The notes beneath the pieces are model-generated. The model had not been told where the DNA came from and did no database searches. It saw only the letters and a list, made by a program, of their open reading frames with translations. Position numbers and translations under genes: made by a program. Of a DNA stretch of 40,593 bases, positions 1 to 8,727 are shown one piece after another (the first letter of the stretch is position 1; every line of letters begins with the position of its first letter). The stretch comes from Synechococcus sp. CS-1325 (GTDB lineage: Bacteria; Cyanobacteriota; Cyanobacteriia; PCC-6307; Cyanobiaceae), in the NCBI GenBank assembly GCA_025128135.1, contig JAHLYW010000015.1, positions 1 through 40,593 on the forward strand, read 5' to 3'.

Positions 1-368
1 GCCGCCGCCAGGCTGGCGGCGGCCGGCGGCACATCCCCCAGCAGCAGGGCCCGGCCGCCCTGCTCCGCCAACCAGCTGGCCTCGGCGGCGATCTGATCCG
101 GCAGCCGCCGCTCCAGCTCCGCCAGGGCCAGCAGGGTGGCGGGGGCGTCGATGCCGAGGGCATTGGCCTGGACGGCGCCCACATCCCAGCCGCAGCGGCG
201 ATGCTCGAAGGGCACGGCCCCGAAGGCGCCGGAGAGGAACTCGGCCGACAGGGAAGAGGAGATCACCAGCCGCCAGTGCGGCTGCCGCGCCGCCAGGGCC
301 AGCAGCACCGAAGCCACCCGCGAGCCATGGCCATAGCCGTGGCCACTGACACATGCGTAGATCAGCAC
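1..368 (-). CDS. Glycosyltransferase-like protein, N-terminal part (partial)
   Basis: The frame is open from a GTG at 368 down to the window edge, giving about 122 N-terminal residues; the C-terminus lies outside. It begins LIYACVSGHGYGHGSR, followed by alternating hydrophobic strands (WRLVISSSL, RALLLGDVPP). This glycine/histidine-rich first loop is typical of GT-B fold nucleotide-sugar transferases and of the N-terminal domain of L-arabinokinase-like proteins. Donor and acceptor cannot be read from this fragment. The GTG overlaps the stop of the upstream metallophosphoesterase by 7 bases, so the two are probably co-transcribed and translationally coupled. The fold class is fairly secure; the exact function is not. 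Confidence 0.7.
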   Translation of the reverse strand, partial: MLIYACVSGHGYGHGSRVASVLLALAARQPHWRLVISSSLSAEFLSGAFGAVPFEHRRCGWDVGAVQANALGIDAPATLLALAELERRLPDQIAAEASWLAEQGGRALLLGDVPPAAASLAA

Positions 369-1225
369 GGCACGGCCTGGGCCTGCTCCACCAGCGTCTG
401 CTCGTAGAGCAGGCGCCCCTGGGGGCTGTACCAACGGTGGCTGGCATGCACGAGCCGGTGACCATCCAGCTCCACCCAGGAGAAGTGGCGCAGCTGCCGT
501 CCCTGGGCATCCATGCCGTGGCGGGGCACACAGGCGGCATTGAGATAGGCGGTGCCGCGCCGATCCACCACGAAGCTGCGCCGCTCACCCCGGCCGCGCC
601 GCAACTGGTGGTGCATGTGGCCGAACGCCACCAGCGGCAACGGCCGCTGCCGCTGGATGCGATCGATCGCCAGGGCCAGATCCATGTCTCCCCAGTCGCG
701 GGCCGGCGACTTCCAGTCGCGGCCGCAGGGGTCATGGGCTTCGCTGCCCAGTCCGCTCGGACCGGAATGGGCCAGCAGCACCAACGGCATCAGCGGATCC
801 GCCCCGAGCGCCGCGGAAGCGATCCGCCCCGCCGACTCCTCCGAGCTGACCGGCCCCCACAGCGCCTTCACCCCCATCGAGAGGCGATAACCGCCACCGG
901 CACTGGCCGGGCGCCCCCCCACCACGGCCAGACCGGGTGGACGAAGGTCACAGCGCCGCCAACCGCAATGGCGGTTGCCAAGCAGGTCGATCTGGCGCTG
1001 CAGCTTGCGGCCGCTGTCGTCCTTGCCGGTGTCATGGTTGCCGAGAATGCAGGCCAGGGGCTGCTCCACGTTGGCCAGGCTGGCGGCGATCCGCTCCTGG
1101 CCATCGCTCAGATCACCGACCACCAGAACCGCATCAGGAGCCAGGACGCGCAGCAGGGCCACGTCCTCCCGATCCCACTGCCCGTGCAGATCCCCGGCAA
1201 TGGCAAGTCGAATCGGGGCCGTCAC
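362..1225 (-). CDS. Calcineurin-like metallophosphoesterase (TIGR04168-like)
   Basis: A 287-residue protein with the full metallophosphoesterase motif series: GDLHGQWD (about residues 11-18), GDLSDG (37-42), GNHD (62-65), an AHSG motif, and GHMHH near the C-terminus. These provide the Asp/His/Asn ligands of a two-metal centre. It resembles the cyanobacterial/plant family TIGR04168, whose substrate is not known to me. It starts with GTG at 1225 and has no signal peptide, so it is cytoplasmic. It is divergent from nadA, with only about 30 bases between the starts, and overlaps the downstream glycosyltransferase. It is distinct from the PdeM-type phosphoesterase at 29.2 kb. Confidence 0.85.
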   Translation of the reverse strand: MTAPIRLAIAGDLHGQWDREDVALLRVLAPDAVLVVGDLSDGQERIAASLANVEQPLACILGNHDTGKDDSGRKLQRQIDLLGNRHCGWRRCDLRPPGLAVVGGRPASAGGGYRLSMGVKALWGPVSSEESAGRIASAALGADPLMPLVLLAHSGPSGLGSEAHDPCGRDWKSPARDWGDMDLALAIDRIQRQRPLPLVAFGHMHHQLRRGRGERRSFVVDRRGTAYLNAACVPRHGMDAQGRQLRHFSWVELDGHRLVHASHRWYSPQGRLLYEQTLVEQAQAVPC

Positions 1226-1232
1226 AAATCCC

Positions 1233-1238
1233 TAGGCT
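1233..1238 (+). promoter_or_regulatory. Candidate -10 box for nadA
   Basis: TAGGCT lies 18 bases upstream of the nadA TTG, in the 31-base gap between divergent starts. It matches the TANNNT pattern common in picocyanobacteria. There is no convincing -35 element, and the region upstream is metallophosphoesterase coding sequence. The assignment rests on position and on similar TAG-type boxes before other starts in this window. Confidence 0.35.
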
Positions 1239-1256
1239 GGATGCATCCTGCCGCAA

Positions 1257-2255
1257 TTGAGGCCCCGATTGGTTTTCGCGGCTCCACCAACCCTCCCGAT
1301 TTCAGCGGCCAGTTCAGCGGCCCCACCACCGCGCCATCAGCTGGCAGCGGCAATCGAGACCCTGCGGCGCGAGCGTAACGCCGTGATCCTGGCGCACTAC
1401 TACCAGAACGCTGACATCCAGGACATCGCTGATTTCATCGGCGATTCACTCGAACTCTCCCGCCGCGCCGCCAGCACCGACGCTGAGGTGATCGTGTTCT
1501 GCGGGGTTCACTTCATGGCGGAAACCGCCAAGATCCTCAACCCGGGCAAAACGGTGCTGCTGCCCGATCTCGATGCGGGCTGTTCCCTGGCCGATGCCTG
1601 CCCTGCCGAGGCTTTCGCCGCCTTCCGCGCCCAGCACCCCCACCACTACGTGGTGAGCTACATCAACTGTTCGGCGGCGGTGAAGGCGCAGAGCGACCTG
1701 ATCTGCACCAGCAGCAACGCCGTGAGCCTGGTGCAGCAGCTGCCGGCCGATCGGCCGATCCTGTTCGCGCCGGATCAGAACCTGGGCCGCTGGGTGGCGC
1801 GCCAGAGCGGCCGTGAACTCACCCTCTGGCCGGGCAGCTGCATCGTGCACGAAACGTTCAGTGAGCAGGCGCTGCTGAAGCTGCGGCTCGACCATCCCCG
1901 CGCCGAAGTGATCGCTCACCCGGAATGCCTGCCCAACATGCTCGATCTGGCCGACTTCATCGGCTCCACCAGCAAGCTGCTGCAGCGCGCCGAAACCAGC
2001 GACGCCACGGCCTTCATTGTGCTCACCGAGCCGGGCATCCTGCACCAGATGCGGCTGAAACTGCCCCACAAAACCTTTTATGAGGTGCCCGGGCAGGACG
2101 GCTGCAGCTGCAATGCCTGCCCCTACATGCGCCTGAACACGCTCGAAAAGCTTTGGCACTGCCTGGCCACGCTGGAGCCGGCGATCGAGCTCGATGAAGC
2201 GCTGCGCCTCCGGGCACTGCTGCCGATCCAGCGCATGCTGGAGATGAGCCGCTGA
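1257..2255 (+). CDS. nadA: Quinolinate synthase NadA
   Basis: This [4Fe-4S] enzyme condenses iminoaspartate with dihydroxyacetone phosphate to quinolinate in de novo NAD synthesis. The 332 residues carry the family signatures [20 protein letters not shown] (about 44-63), [15 protein letters not shown] (78-92), [10 protein letters not shown] (135-144), PGSCIVHE (192-199), HPECLPNML (221-229) and [13 protein letters not shown] (283-295). The likely cluster ligands are Cys82, Cys195 and Cys288. The start used is TTG at 1257; a second in-frame TTG lies at 1269 and there is no early ATG, so the first 25 or so residues are uncertain. It is followed after 10 bases by the exonuclease gene, suggesting one transcript. 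Identity is secure. Confidence 0.96.
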   Translation: MRPRLVFAAPPTLPISAASSAAPPPRHQLAAAIETLRRERNAVILAHYYQNADIQDIADFIGDSLELSRRAASTDAEVIVFCGVHFMAETAKILNPGKTVLLPDLDAGCSLADACPAEAFAAFRAQHPHHYVVSYINCSAAVKAQSDLICTSSNAVSLVQQLPADRPILFAPDQNLGRWVARQSGRELTLWPGSCIVHETFSEQALLKLRLDHPRAEVIAHPECLPNMLDLADFIGSTSKLLQRAETSDATAFIVLTEPGILHQMRLKLPHKTFYEVPGQDGCSCNACPYMRLNTLEKLWHCLATLEPAIELDEALRLRALLPIQRMLEMSR

Positions 2256-2265
2256 GCCAGGACCC

Positions 2266-3294
2266 TTGCTGCCGCCGGGCGCCCTGATCCAGCACACCCC
2301 CCAGGGGCTCTACTGCCCAGCTGCGGGCGCCTGGATCGACCCCTGGCGGCCGGTGCCGCGCGCCCTGCTCACCCACGCCCACGCCGATCACGCCCGGCCC
2401 GGCAGTGGCGAATACTGGGCGGTGGCCAGCAGCGAGGGGGTGCTGCGCCAGCGGCTGGGACAGGCGATCACGCTGCACGGCGTGGCCTATGGCCAGGAGC
2501 TGCGCCTCGGTGAGGCCACCGTGTCGTTTCACAGCGCCGGGCACGTGCTGGGTTCGGCCCAGGTGCGGATCAGCGCCGGCGGTGAAACCTGGCTGATCAG
2601 CGGCGATTACAAGCGCGATGCCGATCCCAGCTGCGTGCCGTTCGAGCCGGTGCACGCCGATGTGCTGATCACCGAGGCCACCTTCGGCCTGCCGGTGTAC
2701 CGCTGGCGGCCGGGCCAGGAGGTGGCCGCCGAGATCGCCGCCTGGTGGAAGGGTGCCCCGGAGCGCCCCTCGATTCTGTTCTGTTATGCCTTCGGCAAGG
2801 CGCAGCGCCTGCTGGCGGAGCTGCACCAGCTGGGCCTGAGCGAGGAGGTGCTGCTGCACGGCGCCGTGCAGACCCTGATGGCCCCCTACCGCGAGCAGGG
2901 CATTGCCATGCCGCCCACCCGGCCCGTGAGTGAGCTGCCCCGCAGCGAGCCGTTGGCGGGTCGGTTGGTGCTGGCGCCACCGTCGGCGCACCGCTCGGTG
3001 TGGATGAAGCGGTTCAAGGCACCCCAGACGGGCTTCGTGAGCGGCTGGATGGCAGTGCGCGGTGCCCGGCGGCGGCGCGGCTACGAGCGCGGCTTCGTGC
3101 TCAGCGACCATGCCGACTGGAACGGCCTGCTCAGCACCGTGCGCCAGAGCCAGGCCCGCCAGGTGTATGTGACCCACGGCCAGGACGACGTGCTGGCCCG
3201 CTACCTGCGCGAGGTGGAAGGCATCAGCGCCGAGCCGCTGGGCGGCTTCGCAACGGAGCGGGCGGCAGACGGCGAGGAGCGGGAAGAGACGTAG
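2266..3294 (+). CDS. Ligase-associated DNA exonuclease, metallo-beta-lactamase fold (TIGR04122-like)
   Basis: A 342-residue MBL-fold nuclease of the group that accompanies bacterial ATP-dependent DNA ligases. Visible features are the N-terminal QGLYCPAAGAWIDPWRPV, the metal-binding HAHADH (37-42), SAGHVLGSAQ, SGDYKRDADP, ITEATFGLP, and a late DHADWNGL motif. These match beta-CASP/SNM1-like nucleases. The start is a TTG at 2266, ten bases after nadA; no better start precedes the conserved N-terminus. It is normally next to the ligase, but here 2.3 kb with two unrelated ORFs intervene. The family predicts DNA end processing in a repair module with the ligase (5.6 kb), helicase (21.6 kb) and PdeM (29.2 kb). 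Confidence 0.92.
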   Translation: MLPPGALIQHTPQGLYCPAAGAWIDPWRPVPRALLTHAHADHARPGSGEYWAVASSEGVLRQRLGQAITLHGVAYGQELRLGEATVSFHSAGHVLGSAQVRISAGGETWLISGDYKRDADPSCVPFEPVHADVLITEATFGLPVYRWRPGQEVAAEIAAWWKGAPERPSILFCYAFGKAQRLLAELHQLGLSEEVLLHGAVQTLMAPYREQGIAMPPTRPVSELPRSEPLAGRLVLAPPSAHRSVWMKRFKAPQTGFVSGWMAVRGARRRRGYERGFVLSDHADWNGLLSTVRQSQARQVYVTHGQDDVLARYLREVEGISAEPLGGFATERAADGEEREET

Positions 3295-3338
3295 AGGGTG
3301 GAGGCTTTGAGGGTGAAGGCTTTGAGGGTGGAGGCGTT
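3294..3338. repeat. Three tandem 15-bp units after the exonuclease stop
   Basis: Three consecutive 15-bp units GAGGGTG(G/A)AGGCTTT start at the last base of the exonuclease stop codon (3294-3308, 3309-3323, 3324-3338). Unit 2 differs from unit 1 at one base and unit 3 at one base. The unit length is a multiple of three, so it would stay in frame if translated, but it lies after the stop. It marks the edge of the stretch separating exonuclease and ligase. Confidence 0.85.
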
Positions 3339-3465
3339 CTCACCGTTGCAGGTGTCAGTTCTCTGATGACGTTGCTCACGACGCAGCTCCATATCGGCTG
3401 CATGGGTGGGTCGGACTGCAGGGATGGATTCCACACTCCAAGTTTCTTCATGCACCACGGCTGCC

Positions 3466-3831
3466 ATGACTGCATTCCGCATGGTGCTGATCTCCATGTT
3501 TCTTGCCCTTCTGGGCTATACGGCCGTGGTGACCCGCCAGCACGGGCCTGGGCTCGTTAGTGCCTTCATCGGAAACATGCAGCTGGTGGATTGGTCCGGC
3601 CAGTTCAATCTGGATGTCTTGTTGATGCTGATGCTCTCGGCGCTCTGGTTGATGTGGCGCCACCAGTTCAGTGGCCCGGGCGTGATGCTGGGCCTTGCTG
3701 CTCTGAGCAAAGGCCCGCTCTACCAGCAAGAGAACTGTGGAATCGGGTTCTGCAGGATCGGTCTGCCGAAGCAATCTGACAACGCCAGCGTTACATTGGA
3801 ACTCAACGATGCAGCAGTGCCTCTAGGGTGA
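3466..3831 (+). CDS. Small membrane protein of unknown function, possibly C-terminally altered
   Basis: Starting at the ATG at 3466 this encodes about 121 residues (the frame is open from an ATG at 3406). Two hydrophobic segments are visible: MVLISMFLALLGYTAVV near the start, and LLMLMLSALWLMW followed by RHQFSGPG. The mid-part FIGNMQLVDWSGQFNLD looks like a genuine conserved loop. After LGLAALSKG the sequence becomes polar and atypical (QQENCGIGFCRIG...), where a third membrane segment would be expected, so the end may have been replaced by a rearrangement or frameshift. No function can be assigned. It lies between the exonuclease and the RTX gene. Confidence 0.5.
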   Translation: MTAFRMVLISMFLALLGYTAVVTRQHGPGLVSAFIGNMQLVDWSGQFNLDVLLMLMLSALWLMWRHQFSGPGVMLGLAALSKGPLYQQENCGIGFCRIGLPKQSDNASVTLELNDAAVPLG

Positions 3832-3855
3832 GGAGATAGCAAAACAAGCTCCCCC

Positions 3856-5493
3856 ATGACCACTGGCAGCCTGGCGGTTACAAACAGCAGTGGTGGCACG
3901 TTGCGTTATTGGGTGGTTTCCGATGGTTACACCTCGGGGCAGATCAAGAGTTCGGGAACGCTCAAGACAGGGGCGAACAAGATTCCTGTGCTGTCAGGCA
4001 CGAATATGAGGATTTATCTTTCAAGCACAGATATCTTTGCAAACCAGAACAAGGCCGGTGGCGGCGAGCCCAATGGTCTCTCGATTAAGGATGCTTTCAG
4101 CTTCTACGAATACACCTGGGATGGCACCAGCGGCTCCAAAAGCTTCAGTGCTGACATGAGCTACATCAACGACTGGGCCTATCCGATTCAGTCGAAGGTC
4201 AATGGGGTCACCTATGGCTTCGTGAATGCTACGGGGGTTGCCCATGCCATGGCCGCCCTGCCGCCGCAGAACTTCGTGCCGAAGAGTGCCGCAAACAAAA
4301 AGGCCGTGGGCAACGTTTCCGACCTCTACGACGCGGCCAACAGGCGTTTCATCGGGCCGCTCTCAATCTGGGTCTGGCAGGCCAGTGAGTCGTTCTGGAC
4401 GCAGAAAGCAGCACCTGTCACTCTGCCCAAGGGCATGGCGGCTGGATGGGCCAAGTTCGGCGCCGATGTGCCGTGGGGACCGATGCCCTGGGGCGGTAAG
4501 GCCCCCCGCCAGGGAATCGGCCTGGAACCTTCCAGCAACGCCAGCGAGCTGGCTGCTGGGGGCATTCCCAGGCTGCCGGTCCTTGCGGCTGGTGTTCCGC
4601 GGCCAAACGGCTACCCCTCACCCACGTTCGGATTTGATTTCACGAGCAATCTCAACTGGAAAACGATGAACGGAGGGGCTGGATCAACTGTGGATCCTTC
4701 CGGCGATTCGCTCTTTTATGGCTCCAATTTCAACGTGTGGAACTTCGGCTATGCCTATGGCGCGCCGGATGCTCCCCCACTCAACTATGCGCCTGATGAT
4801 CCCGCCAATCCCAATGCTTACACGTCCGTCCTGCGTGACCAGGCCAGGCTTGAAGGTGGGATGCATCCCTACGTCAACGGCAACAAGGCATTCGTTGGCT
4901 TCTACACCTTCCCCAAGGACGACTACAACGCGAACTACATGGGAAAGATCGAGCAGATCAGCCTCACCGTCGGCAGGCTGGCCTCCGCCTCCACCGGCAG
5001 CTCCGGCAACGATGCAGTGGTGGGCACCAGCGGCAACGATGTGATTTCTGGCGGCTATGGAGCGGATCTGCTCTCCGGGGGGGCAACGCCGCCAAGTGGC
5101 CAGCAGGATCCAAGCGGTGACGTCATCACGCGTCAATTCCAGGGGCGATCCAGGCAGGCTCTGCCTGGCAGTGATGGCCAGGATGTCTTTGTCTACGTGC
5201 GGGCCGACAGCAGCCTCACTACCGAGGAACAGCGCGATGTGATCACCGATTTCGATCCCACCGATCGCATCGATCTCGCGGCCATTGACGCCAACACGCT
5301 CCGAAGTGGACAGCAGGAGTTCAGCTGGATCGGGCGGCGGCAGTTCAGCGGAACGGCGGGCCAGTTGAGGATTGATGCCTCCCCTGTGCTGCACGCCTTG
5401 TTGCAGGGCGATGTCGATGGCAACGGCAAACCTGACTTCGAGGTGAAGCTCCTGGGTGTCGATCTGTTCACACGCTCCAATCTCCTGCTCTGA
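3856..5493 (+). CDS. Secreted RTX protein with serralysin-like C-terminus and a possible beta-1,3-glucanase/thaumatin-like N-terminus
   Basis: A 545-residue protein without an N-terminal signal peptide. The C-terminus has calcium-binding nonapeptide-type repeats (GNDAVVGTS, GNDVISGGY, GADLLSGGA, about 385-410), then a serralysin-type tail with DVFVYVRADSS, DVITDFDPTDRIDLAAIDAN, GTAGQLR and DVDGNGKPDFEVKLLGV. This arrangement indicates export by a type I (ABC/MFP/TolC) system, which is not encoded in the window. The N-terminal 250 residues start as a beta-rich domain (MRIYLSS, FYEYTWDG, DMSYINDWAYPIQ) resembling GH64/thaumatin-like glucan-binding folds; this is a tentative visual match. Lower GC and its site between exonuclease and ligase suggest acquisition. 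The secretion class is secure, the activity is not. Confidence 0.85.
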   Translation: MTTGSLAVTNSSGGTLRYWVVSDGYTSGQIKSSGTLKTGANKIPVLSGTNMRIYLSSTDIFANQNKAGGGEPNGLSIKDAFSFYEYTWDGTSGSKSFSADMSYINDWAYPIQSKVNGVTYGFVNATGVAHAMAALPPQNFVPKSAANKKAVGNVSDLYDAANRRFIGPLSIWVWQASESFWTQKAAPVTLPKGMAAGWAKFGADVPWGPMPWGGKAPRQGIGLEPSSNASELAAGGIPRLPVLAAGVPRPNGYPSPTFGFDFTSNLNWKTMNGGAGSTVDPSGDSLFYGSNFNVWNFGYAYGAPDAPPLNYAPDDPANPNAYTSVLRDQARLEGGMHPYVNGNKAFVGFYTFPKDDYNANYMGKIEQISLTVGRLASASTGSSGNDAVVGTSGNDVISGGYGADLLSGGATPPSGQQDPSGDVITRQFQGRSRQALPGSDGQDVFVYVRADSSLTTEEQRDVITDFDPTDRIDLAAIDANTLRSGQQEFSWIGRRQFSGTAGQLRIDASPVLHALLQGDVDGNGKPDFEVKLLGVDLFTRSNLLL

Positions 5494-5625
5494 AGGAATC
5501 CACTCGCCGGGGGTTGCTGCCAGAGCGGGCGGTGGCGGGAGGGGGTTCCGGCGCGCCTGGCTGCCGGCGGCAATCTTCACGTATCCAGCCCCTTCCTCAA
5601 GCCGCCGGTCTCCTTTCACACCGTC

Positions 5626-7356
5626 GTGCCCCTGATCGCTACAAACGGGGCTGGGGCCGATGCCGTGCCCACCCATTCCCATCCTGTGCACGCCTTCTGC
5701 CACCTTTTTGAGTGCCTGGACCAGAGCACGGGCACCAAGGCGCGCGTGGCGGCGCTGGCGGCCTACTTCCGCGAGGCACCGGCGGCCGATGCGGCCTGGG
5801 CCCTGCAGCTGCTGCTCGGCAAGCGGCGCCGGCGGCTGCTCACCGGGCGGCGCTTGCGGGAGATCTGTCAGGGAGCAGCGGCCCTGCCGGACTGGCTGTT
5901 CGAGGCCTGCCACGCCCAGGTGGGGGATTCGGCGGAAACAATCGCCTTGCTGTTGCCCCAGCTGGAGCTGCAGGCCGCTGAACCACTGGAGCTGCCGCTG
6001 TCGGTGTGGATGGCGGAGCGGCTGCCGGCGCTGGCGGCGCTGGCGAACGAGGAGCAGGCGCAGGCGGTGCTGCAGATCTGGGCGGCGCTGCCGCCACAGC
6101 AGGTGTTCGTGTTCAACAAACTGCTCAGCGGCGGCTTCCGGGTGGGCGTGTCCACCGGCCTCGTCACCCGCGCCCTGGCCGTGGTGAGCCAGCTGGAGGA
6201 GGCGGAGCTGGCCCATCGACTGATGGGCGGTTTCGAGCCCAGTGCCGCCGCCTTCACTGCCCTGCTCAGCCCCGCCGCCAGTGGGGAAGCCGCACCGATC
6301 AGTCGGCCCTATCCCTTCTTTCTGGCTGCTCCGCTGGAGCCGGAGCGGCTGCAAGCGGACGATCCCGCCCAGTGGCGCGCCGAATGGAAATGGGACGGCA
6401 TCCGCGGCCAGTTGATCCGCCGCGCCGGCAGCACCTTTCTCTGGAGCCGCGGCGAAGACCTGGTGAACGAAAGCTTCCCGGAACTGGTGGCCCTGGGCGA
6501 TGCCCTGCCCGATGGCACCGTGCTTGATGGCGAGGTGATCGTGTGGCCAGCGTCGGCGGACCGCCCGCTCGGCTTTGCGGCCCTGCAACGGCGCCTGGGG
6601 CGGCGCAGCGTCAGCCGCCGTCTGCGGCAAGACTGCCCCGCCGCCTTCGTGGCCTACGACCTGCTGGAGGAGGGCGGCTGCGACCTGCGCCAACAGCCCC
6701 TGGCGGCGCGGCTGCAGGCCCTGGGCCAGCTCAGCGCGGCGGTGGGGACAACCGTCGGGGAGGAACTGAAGGGGCGCCTGCGCCTCTCGTACGAGCTGCC
6801 GTTCCAGAGCTGGGAGGCGCTGGAGTCGCTGCGCAGCCAGGCGCGTCAGGCCGGCGCCGAGGGCCTGATGCTCAAACGGCTGGATTCGCCCTATCTGGCG
6901 GGCCGCAAGCGGGGGCACTGGTGGAAGCACAAGCTCGCGCCGATGGAGCTCGATGCGGTGCTGCTCTACGCCCAGGCGGGCAGCGGCCGCCGCGCCAACC
7001 TGTTCACCGATTACACCTTCGGGCTGTGGACCACAGCAACGCCGGAAGCGGCAGGTGCAGAGGCCAGCCCGCGCCAGCTGGTGACCTTCGCCAAGGCCTA
7101 TTCCGGTCTGGATGATGCCGAGATCACGGCGCTCGATCGCTGGATCCGCCGCCACACCACGGAACGCTTCGGGCCGGTGCGGGCGGTGGAGCCACTGCAG
7201 GTGTTCACGCTCGGCTTCGAAGGCCTCCAGCGCTCCGGCCGGCACCGCAGCGGTGTGGCCGTGCGCTTTCCGCGCATCCTGCGCTGGCGCCAGGACAAAC
7301 CGGCCGCCGAGGCCGACACCCTGGCGGCCGCCGAAGCCTTGCTCGATGACAGCTGA
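5626..7356 (+). CDS. ATP-dependent DNA ligase (ligase-associated repair type, TIGR04120-like)
   Basis: A 576-residue ligase with an N-terminal helical DNA-binding region (HAFCHLFECLDQSTGTKARV onward). The adenylation domain has motif I EWKWDGIRGQ (nucleotidylated Lys255), motif III LDGEVIVW, motif IV EGLMLKRLDSPY and motif V HWWKHKLAPMELDAVLLY. An OB-fold follows, with a C-terminus (SGVAVRFPRILRWRQDK) typical of this subgroup. It would seal nicks using ATP, alongside the NAD-dependent LigA found in essentially all bacteria. The start shown is GTG at 5626; GTG at 5686 fits the usual family N-terminus better and would give 556 residues. Its expected neighbour, the exonuclease, lies 2.3 kb upstream. 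Confidence 0.93.
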   Translation: MPLIATNGAGADAVPTHSHPVHAFCHLFECLDQSTGTKARVAALAAYFREAPAADAAWALQLLLGKRRRRLLTGRRLREICQGAAALPDWLFEACHAQVGDSAETIALLLPQLELQAAEPLELPLSVWMAERLPALAALANEEQAQAVLQIWAALPPQQVFVFNKLLSGGFRVGVSTGLVTRALAVVSQLEEAELAHRLMGGFEPSAAAFTALLSPAASGEAAPISRPYPFFLAAPLEPERLQADDPAQWRAEWKWDGIRGQLIRRAGSTFLWSRGEDLVNESFPELVALGDALPDGTVLDGEVIVWPASADRPLGFAALQRRLGRRSVSRRLRQDCPAAFVAYDLLEEGGCDLRQQPLAARLQALGQLSAAVGTTVGEELKGRLRLSYELPFQSWEALESLRSQARQAGAEGLMLKRLDSPYLAGRKRGHWWKHKLAPMELDAVLLYAQAGSGRRANLFTDYTFGLWTTATPEAAGAEASPRQLVTFAKAYSGLDDAEITALDRWIRRHTTERFGPVRAVEPLQVFTLGFEGLQRSGRHRSGVAVRFPRILRWRQDKPAAEADTLAAAEALLDDS

Positions 7357-7387
7357 CGGCTAGCTGCTGGCGGCCCTGCCTCTCGCC

Positions 7388-8014
7388 TCAGCGGTACACC
7401 GAGCGCCCGTCGCCGGGCAGCAGGGTGAGCAGGGCGGGATCGATCAGACGGCCCACGGTGAGTTCGGGCGGGTCGGGGGGCTCGCCGCTGGCAGCGGCGG
7501 CGGCCTGGTCCCACTGCTCCAATGACAGCACCAGGCCGCCGGCGCCGGTGTAGTCGGCGTAGCGGCAGCCGCTCTGGCGCCGGTTCATCACCCGCGCGCT
7601 GGAGCTGATCGAAGCCTGGCCCTGCTCCTTGAGCGCATAGGTGACACCATCGAGCTGCAGGCGCGCTGGGAAGCGGCCCGCGCCGGAACCGGCAAACGAC
7701 ACCGGTGCCAGCTCCGAGCTGCTGACACTCTCCAGCCAGCTCACCTCCAGCCAGTCGTCTTCACACACACTCAACCAGCGGCCGTCGTTGCCGTCGCGCA
7801 GCAGATACTCCAGCCACTCGAAGCCTCCATCGCTGTACAGCAGCCGGTCTTCCACCACCCAGTCGCGCCCTTCGAACTGCACGATGTCGCCGGTGCAGAG
7901 GCTGAACAGGGTGCGGTCCTGGGGCAAGGCAGCCGGGCGACGGCGCCAGCGCCACAGCTGCAGCACCACAACGGCTGCCACCAGCAGCCCCAGCAGGAAG
8001 ATCCACACCGTCAT
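7388..8014 (-). CDS. Single-pass membrane protein with DUF4178 domain
   Basis: The 208-residue product starts with a membrane segment (VWIFLLGLLVAAVVVLQLW, residues 3-21) and a basic WRRR stop-transfer. A DUF4178-like region follows: TGDIVQFEGRDWVVEDRLLY, FEWLEYLLRD, RWLSVCEDDWLEVSW, then LDGVTYALKEQGQA and GCRYADYTGAGG. The domain would face the cytoplasm. DUF4178 genes are often found with DUF350, aminopropyltransferase (SpeE-like) and PspA-type genes; those partners are present here 10-16 kb away, at 18.5-24.9 kb. It is convergent with the ligase, with about 30 bases between the stops. The family call is fairly secure; its biochemical role is unknown. Confidence 0.8.
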   Translation of the reverse strand: MTVWIFLLGLLVAAVVVLQLWRWRRRPAALPQDRTLFSLCTGDIVQFEGRDWVVEDRLLYSDGGFEWLEYLLRDGNDGRWLSVCEDDWLEVSWLESVSSSELAPVSFAGSGAGRFPARLQLDGVTYALKEQGQASISSSARVMNRRQSGCRYADYTGAGGLVLSLEQWDQAAAAASGEPPDPPELTVGRLIDPALLTLLPGDGRSVYR

Positions 8015-8209
8015 CGGCTCGATCGCAAGGGCAGGCCACTGCTGCGGGTAGCGGGGAGCCTATCGGCACCACCCTGACGGCCAGGAGCAGGGCCACCATT
8101 GCTCAGCTCACGGCCCTCTGTTGCCAACGTGCTGGAGCGGCACCCCCCCGGTTTCAGGAAAGATGTCACCCCTCTCATACGTACACCCGGGGGCTTGAGG
8201 AGATGACCA

Positions 8210-8638
8210 ATGCGCGGATACAGCGAGGCCGTCTAGCCGAAGACTTCTGCGAAGCAGTGGGCTGATGTGAGAAGGCGGATGAGCCCTCCACACCGGCAAA
8301 GCGTGGCCCGGATTTCAGAAGAGCTGGGCATTCAGGTGATCACCCTCTACACATGGAGAAAGATCTGGCAGTTGCAGGCAGAGGTGGTGCCTGCATCCGA
8401 GAAGGCCCATGACGGCTGGAGTGCTGCCGACAAGTTCACTCTGGTGCTTGAGACGGCTGGGTTCAACGCCACTGAGCTCAGCGCCTGCTGCCGGGAGCGC
8501 GGGCTCCTCTCCGACCAGGTGAGCCGCTGGCGGCAGGCAGCCCAGGATGCCAATGCCAAGCCGGTGCTGACGATGGCCGAGCAGATGGAGCTCGAGAAGC
8601 GTCGCGGCCAGGATCAGTGCGAGATCAAAGTGGGGTAG
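8210..8638 (+). pseudogene. IS3-type transposase orfA remnant (interrupted and truncated)
   Basis: An ATG at 8210 opens MRGYSEAV, then an in-frame TAG at 8234-8236. After about 30 further bases the reading resumes with DVRRRMSPPHRQSV and continues open to 8638. The encoded part matches the helix-turn-helix first ORF of IS3-like elements: SVARISEELGIQVITLYTWR (recognition helix), WSAADKFTLVLETAGFN, ELSACCRERGL, VSRWRQAAQDANAKPV, EQMELEKRRGQDQ. The expected coiled-coil C-terminus (leucine-rich, leading to frameshifting into orfB) is cut off after CEIKVG. No orfB and no clear terminal inverted repeats follow. It is a dead fragment marking past transposition at the left edge of the accessory stretch. 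Confidence 0.8.
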
Positions 8639-8727
8639 ATGGCATCTGGAGCGTCCAGAGCCTGGCCTTGCGAAGCGCGTGATCCTGATCGGCGTGCGGT
8701 TGTTTCAGTCGGTCGCCGCGTTTGCGC

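Noticed and set aside
2023..3177. Minus-strand open frame of 384 residues opposite nadA and the exonuclease
   Set aside because: His/Gln/Ala-rich shadow without motifs.
4684..7245. An 853-residue open frame on the minus strand opposite the RTX and ligase genes
   Set aside because: Low-complexity composition and no motifs; it spans two well-supported plus-strand genes.
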